From contig CALIJB010000017.1 of assembly GCA_938017675.1 (NCBI GenBank), positions 1 through 32,040 on the forward strand: a DNA stretch of 32,040 nucleotides, read 5' to 3'. The notes under the pieces are model-generated. The model saw nothing but the letters and a program-made list of their open reading frames with translations, had not been told where the DNA came from and made no database searches. The first letter of the stretch is position 1, and every line of letters starts with the position of its first letter. Made by a program: the position numbers and the translations under genes. Below, piece by piece: positions 1 to 6,911 of this stretch. This DNA comes from an uncultured Candidatus Saccharibacteria bacterium. GTDB taxonomy: Bacteria; Patescibacteriota; Saccharimonadia; Saccharimonadales; Saccharimonadaceae.

Positions 1-1
1 C

Positions 2-556
2 GCAAAGAATGTGCGGTATACCGAATCGGACTTAAATAGGAGTTACGGGCTTGGTCTGGATACTTATGAAGGTCGGCGTGCGAAGATTATTGAGGAGCGG
101 ATTCGGTTGCTGAAGCCGGAGTTGGTATTGGATTTTCATACAACCACTGCCGAGCAGCCAGATATTTTGATAACGGCAGATAAAAATAATGAAGTAGTGC
201 AAAGGTTTATCAACTCTAGCACCGTAAAGGACGTTCTGGTGGTTGAGCCGCTCAATGATATCACGACAGTGGTGTCGAACTTCGTGGCTTATGAAGTGCC
301 AAATTCGCATTTGAACGATGATCTGTACGAGCAGATATGCACCGACATAGCAAGATATTTGGACGAGGAGGCAGTTGACCAAGAGCGAACTTTTTATAAA
401 ATGACGGGGAAGATTTTACCTGAGGAAGAAAAGAGCGTAGCTGGTCTTGAAAACTTTGTTTATAACGAGGAGCTGCAGGCTATTCCGGCGTTCCTTGGCG
501 AGGAAGCGTATAAGCAAGACGGTACTTACGCTGGGTTTAGGCTAAAAGTGTTATAA
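2..556 (+). CDS. Succinylglutamate desuccinylase/aspartoacylase (AstE/AspA) family protein, 5' partial
   Basis: Zinc-dependent carboxypeptidase-fold deacylase; the family removes acyl groups from amino-acid amides, but the substrate here is unknown. The visible part reads in frame from base 2 (AKNVRYTESDLNRSYG), so the N-terminal zinc-binding strand lies upstream of the window. The DLNRSY box and the LDFHTTT strand, whose His is a usual zinc ligand, are diagnostic. An N-terminal HxxE motif would be expected outside the window. The GTG at 11 is an internal codon, not a start. The stop TAA at 554-556 overlaps the -10 box of the next gene. The family call is fairly firm; a substrate cannot be assigned. 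Confidence 0.75.
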   Translation, partial: AKNVRYTESDLNRSYGLGLDTYEGRRAKIIEERIRLLKPELVLDFHTTTAEQPDILITADKNNEVVQRFINSSTVKDVLVVEPLNDITTVVSNFVAYEVPNSHLNDDLYEQICTDIARYLDEEAVDQERTFYKMTGKILPEEEKSVAGLENFVYNEELQAIPAFLGEEAYKQDGTYAGFRLKVL

Positions 557-557
557 T
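552..557 (+). promoter_or_regulatory. -10 box for the leaderless Nudix gene at 565
   Basis: TATAAT at 552-557 overlaps the stop codon of the upstream gene and ends 7 bp before ATG 565. The predicted transcription start falls on or next to the start codon. No Shine-Dalgarno sequence is present. Confidence 0.6.
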
Positions 558-564
558 TGTCCCT

Positions 565-1050
565 ATGACAAAACTTACCAACGGGCATCTCGTTACACAA
601 GATTCAGTCGGAGTGACTCGCCACGATTACCTATACCGTATCTCGCTCAAAGCGCTAATTTATAACGACGCTGGGCAAATTTTGGTCGTTAAGGAAATTA
701 ATCGGACTTATTGGGATTTGCCGGGCGGAGGCATGGATTATGATGAGGATTTTGAATCATCGCTGAAACGCGAGTTGTACGAAGAAGTTGGCTATAAAGG
801 CGATTTGCGCTATCAGCTGTTTGACGCGTCGGAACAGATGTACATTGAGCGGCTTGATGCAAATCAAATCTGTTTTTATTGCCGTGTCTGGCCGGAGAAT
901 TTTGACTTTGCGCCGGGTGAAGAGGGCGATGAAGTGATGTTCGTTGACCCTGAGGAATTATTGCTTCAGAAGAGCGAGGTTGACGCACCAGCTCGAGCGT
1001 ATAGGGCGCATATGAAATGGCAGGAGCTACATAGCGAAATCGTGCGGTAA
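565..1050 (+). CDS. Nudix hydrolase (161 aa)
   Basis: Hydrolyses a nucleoside diphosphate linked to another moiety, as Nudix enzymes do; substrate unknown. A complete Nudix box Gx5Ex7REUxEExGU runs from G55 to about Y77: G55, E61, R69-E70, E73-E74 and G76 are all present, so the Mg-binding helix is intact. The preceding WDLPGGG is the usual lead-in. The start ATG 565 is supported by a TATAAT ending 7 bp upstream, which implies a leaderless mRNA. The gene has its own promoter even though it follows the previous gene closely. Confidence 0.85.
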   Translation: MTKLTNGHLVTQDSVGVTRHDYLYRISLKALIYNDAGQILVVKEINRTYWDLPGGGMDYDEDFESSLKRELYEEVGYKGDLRYQLFDASEQMYIERLDANQICFYCRVWPENFDFAPGEEGDEVMFVDPEELLLQKSEVDAPARAYRAHMKWQELHSEIVR

Positions 1051-1073
1051 ATATTGATTTGGTTTCGCTAATA

Positions 1074-1102
1074 TTGCAATAAAATTATAATTTTGTTATA
1101 AT
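1074..1102 (+). promoter_or_regulatory. Promoter of the AbrB-Doc operon
   Basis: TTGCAA (1074-1079), a 17-bp spacer, then TATAAT (1097-1102) with an extended TGT directly before it. The ATG at 1109 is 6 bp past the -10, so the transcript should begin at the start codon. The strongly AT-rich spacer is a plausible site for autoregulation by the antitoxin. Confidence 0.75.
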
Positions 1103-1108
1103 GTTTGC

Positions 1109-1336
1109 ATGACAATCACTACAATTCAGAAGGTTATCAAGATTGGTTCGAGTCGCGGCGTGACGCTGCCGGCGCGGGATTTGCGGGCGCTGGGGATTCG
1201 CGATGGCGACGAGGTGCGATTAACCGTTGAGCAGGTAAAGCCAATTGAGCAAGCAAATAAGCCGTCGCTTCGTCAGGATTACGATGATTTCAAAAAACAG
1301 TACGGCAAAACGCTGAAAAACTTGGCAGACCGATGA
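1109..1336 (+). CDS. AbrB/MazE/SpoVT-type antitoxin (75 aa)
   Basis: N-terminal swapped-hairpin AbrB domain: residues 5-45 contain KVIKIGSSRGVTLPARDLRA followed by LGIRDGDEVRLTV, the standard pattern. The C-terminal tail (residues 45-75) is charged and probably disordered until it binds and neutralises the toxin. The stop TGA overlaps the toxin's ATG by 4 bp (ATGA), giving translational coupling with antitoxin first. In the type member of the Doc family the antitoxin is Phd; here it has an AbrB fold. Such antitoxins usually bind their own promoter, and an AT-rich promoter lies directly upstream. Confidence 0.85.
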   Translation: MTITTIQKVIKIGSSRGVTLPARDLRALGIRDGDEVRLTVEQVKPIEQANKPSLRQDYDDFKKQYGKTLKNLADR

Positions 1337-1728
1337 TTCGCTATCTGGAGATTGACGAAATTCTAGAGCTGCATTTTTGGATAATTGAGGATTTTAGCGG
1401 CTCGCATGGCGTACGCGATGAGCTGGGGCTAAAGTCGCTGGTGGCTGCGCCGCAAACAGTTGTTTTTGGTGAGGAGCAATATGTGTCAGTTCACGAAAAG
1501 GCGGCGGTTTATTTGCGCAATTGTATAGCAGACCATATCTTTACCGATGGCAATAAGCGCACAGCGGTGACGATTGCTGGCATCTTTTTGGCGAGAAATG
1601 GCTGGAGAATGACAGCGGCGGCTGTTGAACTAGAAAATTTCGCCGTCCGCGTCGCGACTGATCATCTTGATATCGATGCGATTGCTGATTGGCTGGAGCG
1701 TCATTCGCGGGACGTATCAATGGTTTGA
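1333..1728 (+). CDS. doc: Death-on-curing (Doc/Fic-fold) toxin (131 aa)
   Basis: Fic-fold toxin of the Doc family; phage P1 Doc inactivates EF-Tu by phosphorylation. Residues 68-77 read HIFTDGNKRT, matching the Doc form HxFx(D/N)xNKR rather than the AMPylator form HxFx(D/E)GNGRxxR, which favours kinase-type activity. The N-terminal part (YLEIDEILELH, then GVRDELGLKSLVAAPQ) is typical of the family. Length is normal (Doc is about 126 aa) and no key residue is missing, so the toxin looks intact. It is translated from the ATGA overlap with the AbrB antitoxin and has no promoter of its own. Confidence 0.88.
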   Translation: MIRYLEIDEILELHFWIIEDFSGSHGVRDELGLKSLVAAPQTVVFGEEQYVSVHEKAAVYLRNCIADHIFTDGNKRTAVTIAGIFLARNGWRMTAAAVELENFAVRVATDHLDIDAIADWLERHSRDVSMV

Positions 1729-1791
1729 TAACAAGGAGTTTTAGTGGTAAGTAGGGTTTCTATGAGGTTTCTTGCCGCCTGACAGAGATGA

Positions 1792-1797
1792 TATACT
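1792..1797 (+). promoter_or_regulatory. -10 box for the leaderless histidine phosphatase
   Basis: TATACT at 1792-1797 ends 7 bp before ATG 1805. It decides the start: the alternative upstream start at 1772 would lie before the promoter. Confidence 0.55.
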
Positions 1798-1804
1798 AAA
1801 GCTT

Positions 1805-2377
1805 ATGACTACTATCTATATCGCTCGCCACGGCCAGAATGAAGACAATGTGCGCGGGATTTTGAACGGCCATCGCGACCTGCCGCTGACTGATTTGGGA
1901 CGTCAGCAAGCGCGGCAATTGGCGCGTCACATCAAGGATAGGGAACTGGTTTTTGACGCGGTGTACGCATCGCCGCTTGATCGAGCTTTCGAGACGGCAG
2001 CGATTGTAGCGACAGCGCTGGGCCTTGCCGAGCCGATAGTTCACGACGATTTAATCGAGCGTGATTTTGGCATTATGACCGGTAAATTGGCCGCTGATAT
2101 TGAGGAAATCTGCGCGCCGGATATTATCAACACAGAGAACGTGACCTATTTTTTGCATCCTGACGGCGCTGAGACTTTTCCTGAGTTATTGGCTCGCGGC
2201 CAGCGGGTGCTTGATTTCATGGCGTGTCAACATCCAGATCAAACGGTGTTGTTGGCTTGCCATGGCGATATTGGCAAAATGATATATGCTGCGGCAACCA
2301 GCACGCCATGGCGGCAGGTCTTAACCGATTTTTACTTTGGTAATACGGATATTATCGGACCAGTGGACGTGTCCTAA
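1805..2377 (+). CDS. Histidine phosphatase family protein (phosphoglycerate-mutase-like)
   Basis: Branch-1 histidine phosphatase of 190 aa; cytosolic and substrate unknown. The phospho-acceptor RHG motif is at residues 8-10, right after the first strand (MTTIYIARHG). VYASPLDRAFETA is the conserved second motif, and ACHGD near residue 153 supplies the second catalytic His. The short N-terminus from 1805 is exactly the family norm; an upstream extension from 1772 would be unusual and would precede the -10 box. It may act on a phosphosugar or nucleotide, but nothing in the neighbourhood says which. Confidence 0.85.
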   Translation: MTTIYIARHGQNEDNVRGILNGHRDLPLTDLGRQQARQLARHIKDRELVFDAVYASPLDRAFETAAIVATALGLAEPIVHDDLIERDFGIMTGKLAADIEEICAPDIINTENVTYFLHPDGAETFPELLARGQRVLDFMACQHPDQTVLLACHGDIGKMIYAAATSTPWRQVLTDFYFGNTDIIGPVDVS

Positions 2378-2383
2378 GCGTGA

Positions 2384-2389
2384 TATCAT
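2384..2389 (+). promoter_or_regulatory. -10 box for the leaderless CYTH gene
   Basis: TATCAT at 2384-2389 ends 6 bp before ATG 2396. No Shine-Dalgarno sequence is present. Confidence 0.5.
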
Positions 2390-2395
2390 TTATAT

Positions 2396-2959
2396 ATGAG
2401 AGAAATTGAGATAAAAGTTAGGTTGCAAGATAAAGAAGGGCTGTTGGCTGCGCTGGCGGGTAAGGGTGTTGCTCTTGGCGAGCCAGTGCATCAACGCGAT
2501 CAAGTGTTTGGTTTGCCGGGAGAAGTTGGCGGCGATGGTAACACGGTACCTTGGCTGCGGGTGCGTACCGAGACGCGTGGACAAGGCGAAAATGAAACCA
2601 AGAAGCGGACGTTATTCACTCTAAAACGATCAGTCACTGGGCAGTTGGATAGCATTGAGCGCGAAACAGAGGTTGGCGATCCAGACGTTATGATTGCTAT
2701 AGTTAAGGAGTTAGGTTTCGTGCCGTTTTCGGACTTATCAAAGACTCGCCAGACTGGCAAACTGAATGATATAGAAGTATGTATCGACTCGGTGGAAGGC
2801 CTGGGCGACTTCATGGAACTAGAGCGATTAGCTGACGAGAATGCCGATCCTGCCGCGATAACCGATGATCTGTGGCGCATTATGGCGGAACTGGGTATCA
2901 GCCGTCAAGATGAGGTGACTGACGGCTATGACATTTTGATGAAAAAGTTGATGGCATAG
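2396..2959 (+). CDS. CYTH domain protein (CyaB/thiamine-triphosphatase-like)
   Basis: Triphosphate tunnel metalloenzyme family, whose members hydrolyse or cyclise triphosphate substrates. The signature ExExK is at residues 3-7 (EIEIK) at the very N-terminus. Further acidic/basic strands follow (WLRVRTE, LFTLKRSV, ERETEV, FMELERLAD), giving the alternating charged tunnel. At 187 aa it has the usual length for a stand-alone CYTH protein. The next gene, a Nudix hydrolase, starts 4 nt after the stop, so the two are probably co-transcribed and may both handle nucleotides or polyphosphate-type substrates (inference). Confidence 0.8.
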   Translation: MREIEIKVRLQDKEGLLAALAGKGVALGEPVHQRDQVFGLPGEVGGDGNTVPWLRVRTETRGQGENETKKRTLFTLKRSVTGQLDSIERETEVGDPDVMIAIVKELGFVPFSDLSKTRQTGKLNDIEVCIDSVEGLGDFMELERLADENADPAAITDDLWRIMAELGISRQDEVTDGYDILMKKLMA

Positions 2960-2963
2960 TGTA

Positions 2964-3548
2964 ATGACCGAACGCGTTTTGCCGAAAGGTGCTCGTCTGA
3001 TTCCTCGGGAAGCAGATTGTGTTTTTAGAGGTAAGATTTATGGAGTACATCAATGGCCGCAAAAGATGCCTGATGGTAGCGTAAAAACTTTTGAAATGCT
3101 GCGCCGTCCAGATACTGTGATGGTCATTGCGCTTGATGAGGCTGGCGATGTGTTAGTAATCGATGAAAAGCAGCCGGGCGGGATTGTCCGCGAGAACCAT
3201 TTGCCAGTCGGCCGGGTTGATCCTAGCGACGAGTCGGTATTAGCAGCGGCGCAGCGCGAATTGAGAGAAGAAACCGGCTGGACTTTTGCTGATTGGAGAT
3301 TGCTAGATGTCGTGCAGATGGAGAAGAAAATCGAGTGGTTTACCTATTTGTTCCTGGCTACAGGAGTGTTACATCGAGCAGCGCAGCATCTTGATGCTGG
3401 CGAAGATATTACGGTTAAATCAGCACCCTTGGCAGAAGTGCTGCATCAAGACAACGTGCTCCGGTATTTTCCGTGGCTTCGCGATGTTGAGTCGGCTGAA
3501 GATTTAACGCCTCGTGATTATATTAAAAAAGCTAGCAAAATCTCTTGA
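2964..3548 (+). CDS. Nudix hydrolase, ADP-ribose pyrophosphatase-like (194 aa)
   Basis: Resembles the ADP-ribose/sugar-nucleotide branch of Nudix enzymes in having an N-terminal beta domain before the box (VMVIALDEAGDVLVIDEKQP). The Nudix box runs about residues 83-107, with RELREETGW intact. The first spacing is one residue longer than canonical (G83 to E90 where Gx5E is expected), so either D89 or E90 takes the glutamate role. It starts 4 nt after the CYTH stop without a clear Shine-Dalgarno sequence, probably by coupling. Its TGA stop lies inside the -35 box of the following gene. Confidence 0.82.
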   Translation: MTERVLPKGARLIPREADCVFRGKIYGVHQWPQKMPDGSVKTFEMLRRPDTVMVIALDEAGDVLVIDEKQPGGIVRENHLPVGRVDPSDESVLAAAQRELREETGWTFADWRLLDVVQMEKKIEWFTYLFLATGVLHRAAQHLDAGEDITVKSAPLAEVLHQDNVLRYFPWLRDVESAEDLTPRDYIKKASKIS

Positions 3549-3573
3549 CGTAAATCATACTGCATTATATAAT
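3545..3573 (+). promoter_or_regulatory. Near-consensus promoter of the metallopeptidase-like gene
   Basis: TTGACG (3545-3550), a 17-bp spacer and TATAAT (3568-3573). The -35 overlaps the stop codon of the Nudix gene. GTG 3580 begins 6 bp after the -10, giving a leaderless GTG start in frame with the gene. Confidence 0.75.
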
Positions 3574-3579
3574 TCATCA

Positions 3580-4258
3580 GTGCGAAAAAATTGGGATGTT
3601 TGGCAAGGTATTGAGCGCGAGCCTCAGCCGCGTATTTGCGGTGCCGATTTACCAGACTGTGGTCCACTAGTATCGTTTGAAACGACAGTTGGAAGAGCCT
3701 TAAAGCCTGGTGAAATTATTGATGTAGATATTGAGGCGATTTATGAAACGGCAGCTGCTGTCGGTCTGAACGAACGAGAAATGGATGGAGTCGAGATTGT
3801 ATTTGCCTCAAGAAGGCACAGCGAAATATTACCTAGCGGTTGTTCGGGATATTATCAATACCAAAACGGACGGCATTATATTAAAATTAGATGCGATAAG
3901 GATGCGGCAAAGACCGCTCGCCATGAGCTACAGCATATGGCTGACGAGCAAGGTGGTGTTTTGTACGAAGACAATCGGCCGGCTATATTAAAATTTGCCA
4001 GTGCTGCCGGAGAAAGAATAGAGAATTGTTCTTCCCGAGCTGTTTTAGCGGCGACTGGAGCAGAAGTTTTGGCCTTTACGAACAGTTTTGATAAATGCAG
4101 TTTATACTGTGGCATTGTCGCAGCGGCTTCGATTTGTGTTGCCGGGGTTGGCAAAAGTTTATTATATCTTTGGCTATATATCGCACCCAGCTGAAGTACG
4201 GGCCCGCCAGGCTGAAAAATTAAATACGTCGAATATCTTAAAATTTAATAGCAATTAG
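3580..4258 (+). pseudogene. HExxH zinc metallopeptidase-like gene with an apparent frameshift
   Basis: Frame 1 from GTG 3580 gives 204 aa ending at 4194, with HELQHMAD at residues 115-122, a zincin-type HExxH motif. Frame 2 continues past that stop with LAKVYYIFGYISHPAEVRAR then QAEKLN, ending at TAG 4256-4258. A P-x-E-x-x-A-R motif downstream of HExxH is a common feature of small zincin families, so the true C-terminus seems to lie in frame 2. Frame 2 is open from about 4049, so the shift lies between there and 4160. It could be a real 1-base indel, a sequencing error at a homopolymer, or (less likely) programmed frameshifting. The exact family is not recognised. The leaderless promoter upstream is intact. 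Confidence 0.6.
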
Positions 4259-4284
4259 GGTATGCGATTCGTAATTCGCCGGCA

Positions 4285-4314
4285 TTGGCTGATCAGGTTG
4301 CGACGTGTTACACT
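4285..4314 (+). promoter_or_regulatory. Promoter of the leaderless glutamine amidotransferase gene
   Basis: TTGGCT (4285-4290), an 18-bp spacer and TACACT (4309-4314), with TGT directly before the -10. ATG 4321 follows 6 bp after it. Confidence 0.55.
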
Positions 4315-4320
4315 TAATCT

Positions 4321-5058
4321 ATGATAAAACCTTTTCTTCTTTTACAATCCCGTCCCGAGGACGAAGCGTCTGACGACGAATATGCAGCTTTTTTGAAATT
4401 TGGCGGTTTGCAGCCGGAGCAGTTGCAGCGCTTGCGGCTTGACCGCGGCGAGTTCTCGCCAGTTAATTTGGATGATTACAGCGGTATTTTTATGGGTGGC
4501 GGACCGGCTAATTTTGCTTATTCGCCAGAGGAAAAATCGCCGGAACAATTGCAGTTTGAAGATTATATCATGCCGCTGCTTCGCCGGATTGTAGCCGAGG
4601 ACAAGCCGTTTTTAGGCACTTGCTTGGGTGTGGGGGCGCTGGTAACGGCGCTGGGCGGCCGGACTGATTTCGATCATGGCGAGCCGGTTTGCGCGGTGGA
4701 TATAAATTTGACGCTGGAAGCGCAGGACGATCCGCTGCTGGCTGGCTTGCCGGCTAGTTTTCGCGGCTTCGTCGGGCATAAAGAGGGGACAGACACGGCG
4801 CCGCCGAACAGCGTGGTGCTAGCGCGTTCTGCGACCTGTATACAATTGCTGCGCGCCGGGAAAAATGTTTATGCGGCGCAATTTCATCCCGAGCTTGATG
4901 CTGATGGCTTGGCGCTGCGGATTAATATTTATAAGCATGCCGGCTATTTCGCGCCGGAGGAAGCTCAAGATCTGATCGATGCGGCGTACCGCGAATCGGA
5001 ATTGGTAACCGAACCGGTCAAGATATTGCGGCGGTTCGTTGAAAAATACGCGGAATAG
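4321..5058 (+). CDS. Class I glutamine amidotransferase (GMP synthase-like, 245 aa)
   Basis: Stand-alone GATase1 domain that releases ammonia from glutamine, or acts as a related hydrolase. The nucleophile elbow is GTCLG with C101, preceded by the GGGPAN oxyanion strand at 59-64. The catalytic His-Glu pair is in QFHPE (H188, E190), so the Cys-His-Glu triad is complete. No synthetase domain is fused and no partner is adjacent, so the acceptor is unknown. It resembles the YfeJ/GuaA-like stand-alone amidotransferases. The start is fixed by a -10 box 6 bp upstream. A perfect hairpin terminator follows the stop. Confidence 0.82.
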   Translation: MIKPFLLLQSRPEDEASDDEYAAFLKFGGLQPEQLQRLRLDRGEFSPVNLDDYSGIFMGGGPANFAYSPEEKSPEQLQFEDYIMPLLRRIVAEDKPFLGTCLGVGALVTALGGRTDFDHGEPVCAVDINLTLEAQDDPLLAGLPASFRGFVGHKEGTDTAPPNSVVLARSATCIQLLRAGKNVYAAQFHPELDADGLALRINIYKHAGYFAPEEAQDLIDAAYRESELVTEPVKILRRFVEKYAE

Positions 5059-5101
5059 TTTGACGCTTTCTAGCTAGACTGCGGAATTTCGTTATTAGCA
5101 A

Positions 5102-5127
5102 AAGGCCTCGGGTAATCCCGAGGCCTT
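5102..5127. terminator. Bidirectional intrinsic terminator
   Basis: AAGGCCTCGGG (5102-5112) and CCCGAGGCCTT (5117-5127) form a perfect 11-bp stem with loop TAAT. It sits between the convergent amidotransferase (+) and hsp20 (-). Read on the - strand the stem runs into TTTTG; on the + strand it runs into TTCTT. Confidence 0.85.
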
Positions 5128-5152
5128 CTTGACGGCCAAAGCTGAGAAAGGC

Positions 5153-5593
5153 TTACTCTTTCTTCTTGCCGCGTGATTTGACGGTAATTTTCTTTGGCTC
5201 TGGCGCTGGCGTGACTGGCACGGTGACTTTCAAGACGCCATCGTCCAGGTGCGCTTCGATAGCGTCGGCGTCAGCGCGCTCTGGCAGCTGGACGCTGCGG
5301 TAGAAGCTACTGCTCGACTCGCGTACGACATACTTCTTTTCTTTATCTTCTTCTTTCTCGTGCCGTTGGGCTTGGATAACCAAGTTGCCGTTTTCGACAG
5401 AAATACTGACGTCGTCTTCATCGAATTTCGGCAGGTGAACCTCGACGACTAGCGCGTTATCTTTCATGTAAACATCAGTGGTAGGCAAGCCGACCGAGCG
5501 TATTTGGCGCGGCATCCAGTTGTCGTCATTAAAGAAATGGCGCTGCAGGGCATCCATTTCGGCAAACGGGTCGAATCGAACGAGTTTACTCAT
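5153..5593 (-). CDS. hsp20: Small heat shock protein, Hsp20/alpha-crystallin family (146 aa)
   Basis: ATP-independent holdase that binds unfolding proteins during stress. The alpha-crystallin domain spans about residues 35-130: TTDVYMKDNALVVEVHLP, then VSISVENGNLVI, then SSFYRSVQLPE and the conserved hydrophobic strand DGVLKVTVPV. The C-terminus is Lys-rich and ends GKKKE. The start is supported by a Shine-Dalgarno AAAGGAG about 10 nt upstream, so this mRNA has a leader. Expression should be heat-inducible through the CIRCE operator and promoter upstream. HrcA itself is not in the window. Confidence 0.93.
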   Translation of the reverse strand: MSKLVRFDPFAEMDALQRHFFNDDNWMPRQIRSVGLPTTDVYMKDNALVVEVHLPKFDEDDVSISVENGNLVIQAQRHEKEEDKEKKYVVRESSSSFYRSVQLPERADADAIEAHLDDGVLKVTVPVTPAPEPKKITVKSRGKKKE

Positions 5594-5643
5594 TTGTATT
5601 ACTCCTTTCGTTTATGATTTGGCGAGCTTTTGCTCTATATTTT

Positions 5644-5672
5644 ATTGTAATTGGTTGGCACTCGCGTGTCAA
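5644..5672 (-). promoter_or_regulatory. Consensus sigma-70 promoter of hsp20
   Basis: On the - strand TTGACA (5672-5667), exactly 17 bp, then TACAAT (5649-5644). The -35 hexamer lies inside the 9-bp spacer of the CIRCE operator, so HrcA binding would block RNA polymerase directly. Confidence 0.85.
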
Positions 5673-5681
5673 GAGTGCCAA
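5655..5681. promoter_or_regulatory. CIRCE operator (HrcA binding site)
   Basis: TTGGCACTC - 9 nt - GAGTGCCAA is a perfect 9/9/9 inverted repeat. The CIRCE consensus is TTAGCACTC-N9-GAGTGCTAA, so each arm differs at one symmetric base. It overlaps the hsp20 promoter. HrcA-controlled hsp20 is known, though CIRCE is more typical of groESL and dnaK operons. Confidence 0.92.
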
Positions 5682-5744
5682 ACATAAGTAGAATAACAGT
5701 AGTCTAGTGTGCCTCAAAGATTTCCCTGATTTTTCCACGGCAGT

Positions 5745-5783
5745 ACATACGCTATATATAGTGGCGCTATATATAGCGTATGT
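5745..5783. repeat. 17-bp perfect palindrome between divergent genes
   Basis: ACATACGCTATATATAG (5745-5761), spacer TGGCG, and its exact reverse complement (5767-5783). It lies between the divergent hsp20 and 5816 genes and 20 bp before the 5816 -10 box. There is no T-run, so it does not look like a terminator. A dimeric or tetrameric regulator site, or a cruciform, is plausible. Confidence 0.8.
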
Positions 5784-5803
5784 GTAGCTTTGTCTAAATA
5801 CGG

Positions 5804-5809
5804 TACAAT
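5804..5809 (+). promoter_or_regulatory. -10 box for the leaderless gene at 5816
   Basis: TACAAT at 5804-5809 ends 6 bp before ATG 5816. It lies just downstream of the 17-bp palindrome. Confidence 0.55.
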
Positions 5810-5815
5810 AGATGT

Positions 5816-6406
5816 ATGGGATGGTTGCGTGATTTAATTTTTGGCGAGCCGGATGGTGATGACGAATATTTGGCGCGTCTTAATAATAATGATATGGTCT
5901 CGCCGCAAGATAATCGCGGCAGTAGGGACGAAAATAACTTCGATAAAGACACTTCAGGGGTTGCTGCAGATACTAGGAAGTCAGACAGTAAGCCTCAGCC
6001 CGATCAATATCACTCGGCTAACGGGCAAAAAGTGATTCCCGAGATAGAAGTTGAGCGCACCGAGGCGCATCCGTCGGGCGATAATAAGTACCTCGAGGTG
6101 TGGGCTCATATTCGCAACCACGCTAGCTTTGATGTGGAGCTTGATAAGTATGAAATACTAGGGCAGCGAGGCGACTTGAATAAATTTCTCAAGCCAGGCG
6201 AGATTTTTGAGCTGCGTTTGTATCGCGGGCCGATGCCGCAGAGCGATTCAGTGCGTAAAATGTATATTCAGTACAAGATCGTCGGTACCGGTGATTACTT
6301 CCAGGCCGACCACATGATTGAATATAAATATGAACAGGACAACCGTGGTAACAAATGGTATATGCCGGAAGAGCTGAAACTGCTGCGGCCAGTGCGCGAC
6401 ATCTAG
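5816..6406 (+). CDS. Hypothetical protein with a C-terminal beta-rich domain (196 aa)
   Basis: Not recognised. The N-terminal 75 residues are acidic, Asn/Asp/Ser-rich and probably disordered. Residues about 78-190 look like one beta-sandwich domain (YLEVWAHIRNHASFDVELDK, then FLKPGEIFELRLYRG, then MYIQYKIVG), similar in pattern to immunoglobulin-like or DUF-type folds that bind a partner. There is no signal peptide or membrane segment. The start is set by a -10 box 6 bp upstream. It is followed at 15 nt by RNase H with a Shine-Dalgarno sequence, so the two form an operon whose promoter faces hsp20 across a large palindrome. Confidence 0.7.
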   Translation: MGWLRDLIFGEPDGDDEYLARLNNNDMVSPQDNRGSRDENNFDKDTSGVAADTRKSDSKPQPDQYHSANGQKVIPEIEVERTEAHPSGDNKYLEVWAHIRNHASFDVELDKYEILGQRGDLNKFLKPGEIFELRLYRGPMPQSDSVRKMYIQYKIVGTGDYFQADHMIEYKYEQDNRGNKWYMPEELKLLRPVRDI

Positions 6407-6420
6407 AAAGCAGGAAAGAA

Positions 6421-6840
6421 GTGAGAGTATTTTTTACAGACGGTAGTGCTAGCCCAAATCCGGGTCCAGGCGGTTACGCGGTAATTGAAAACGGCCGGCC
6501 GGTAGCTTTGGGTAGCGAAGACGGCCAGACGACGAATATTCGTATGGAAGGTCTGGCGCTGATCGCAGCGATGGAGCTAGCTGGCGATGAGCCGTGCGAA
6601 ATTCATAGCGATAGTGAATTTTGGATCAATGTGTTAACCAAGTGGGCGCCAGGCTGGGCTGCTAAAGGTTGGCGTAAAAAAGGCGGCGAAATTAAGAACC
6701 TTGATCTCGTGCAGCAAGCGTACGCGCTTTACCAATCGACGCAGCCGAAGCTGGTTTGGGTACGCGGCCACGTCGGTCATGAGCAAAACGAGCTAGCGGA
6801 CGAGTGGGCGAACAAAGCGCGGGCTGGCGTTCGTCTATAG
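6421..6840 (+). CDS. rnhA: Ribonuclease H (RNase HI-type, 139 aa)
   Basis: Degrades the RNA strand of RNA-DNA hybrids, for R-loop and Okazaki primer removal. The DEDD residues are all visible: D7 in FFTDGSASPNPGPGG, E44 in RMEGLAL, D64 in IHSDSEF and D127 in NELADEWA, with H117 in the handle-side loop VRGHVGHEQN. The basic WRKKGG segment matches the handle region of type I enzymes. The GTG at 6421 is chosen because it gives the short normal N-terminus and is preceded by AGGAAAG; an upstream start at 6355 would add 22 residues overlapping the previous gene. Confidence 0.9.
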   Translation: MRVFFTDGSASPNPGPGGYAVIENGRPVALGSEDGQTTNIRMEGLALIAAMELAGDEPCEIHSDSEFWINVLTKWAPGWAAKGWRKKGGEIKNLDLVQQAYALYQSTQPKLVWVRGHVGHEQNELADEWANKARAGVRL

Positions 6841-6893
6841 CGAGAGTCTTGGCTGTTTTACTGTCGATCTAGATTTGGCGGGGCGGGGCGTGC

Positions 6894-6899
6894 TATAAT
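6894..6899 (+). promoter_or_regulatory. -10 box driving the SAM riboswitch-metK transcript
   Basis: TATAAT with an extended TGC directly before it. Transcription would begin around 6906, just before the aptamer, leaving a leader of about 160 nt. No good -35 was found. Confidence 0.6.
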
Positions 6900-6911
6900 A
6901 AACTTGTTAAT

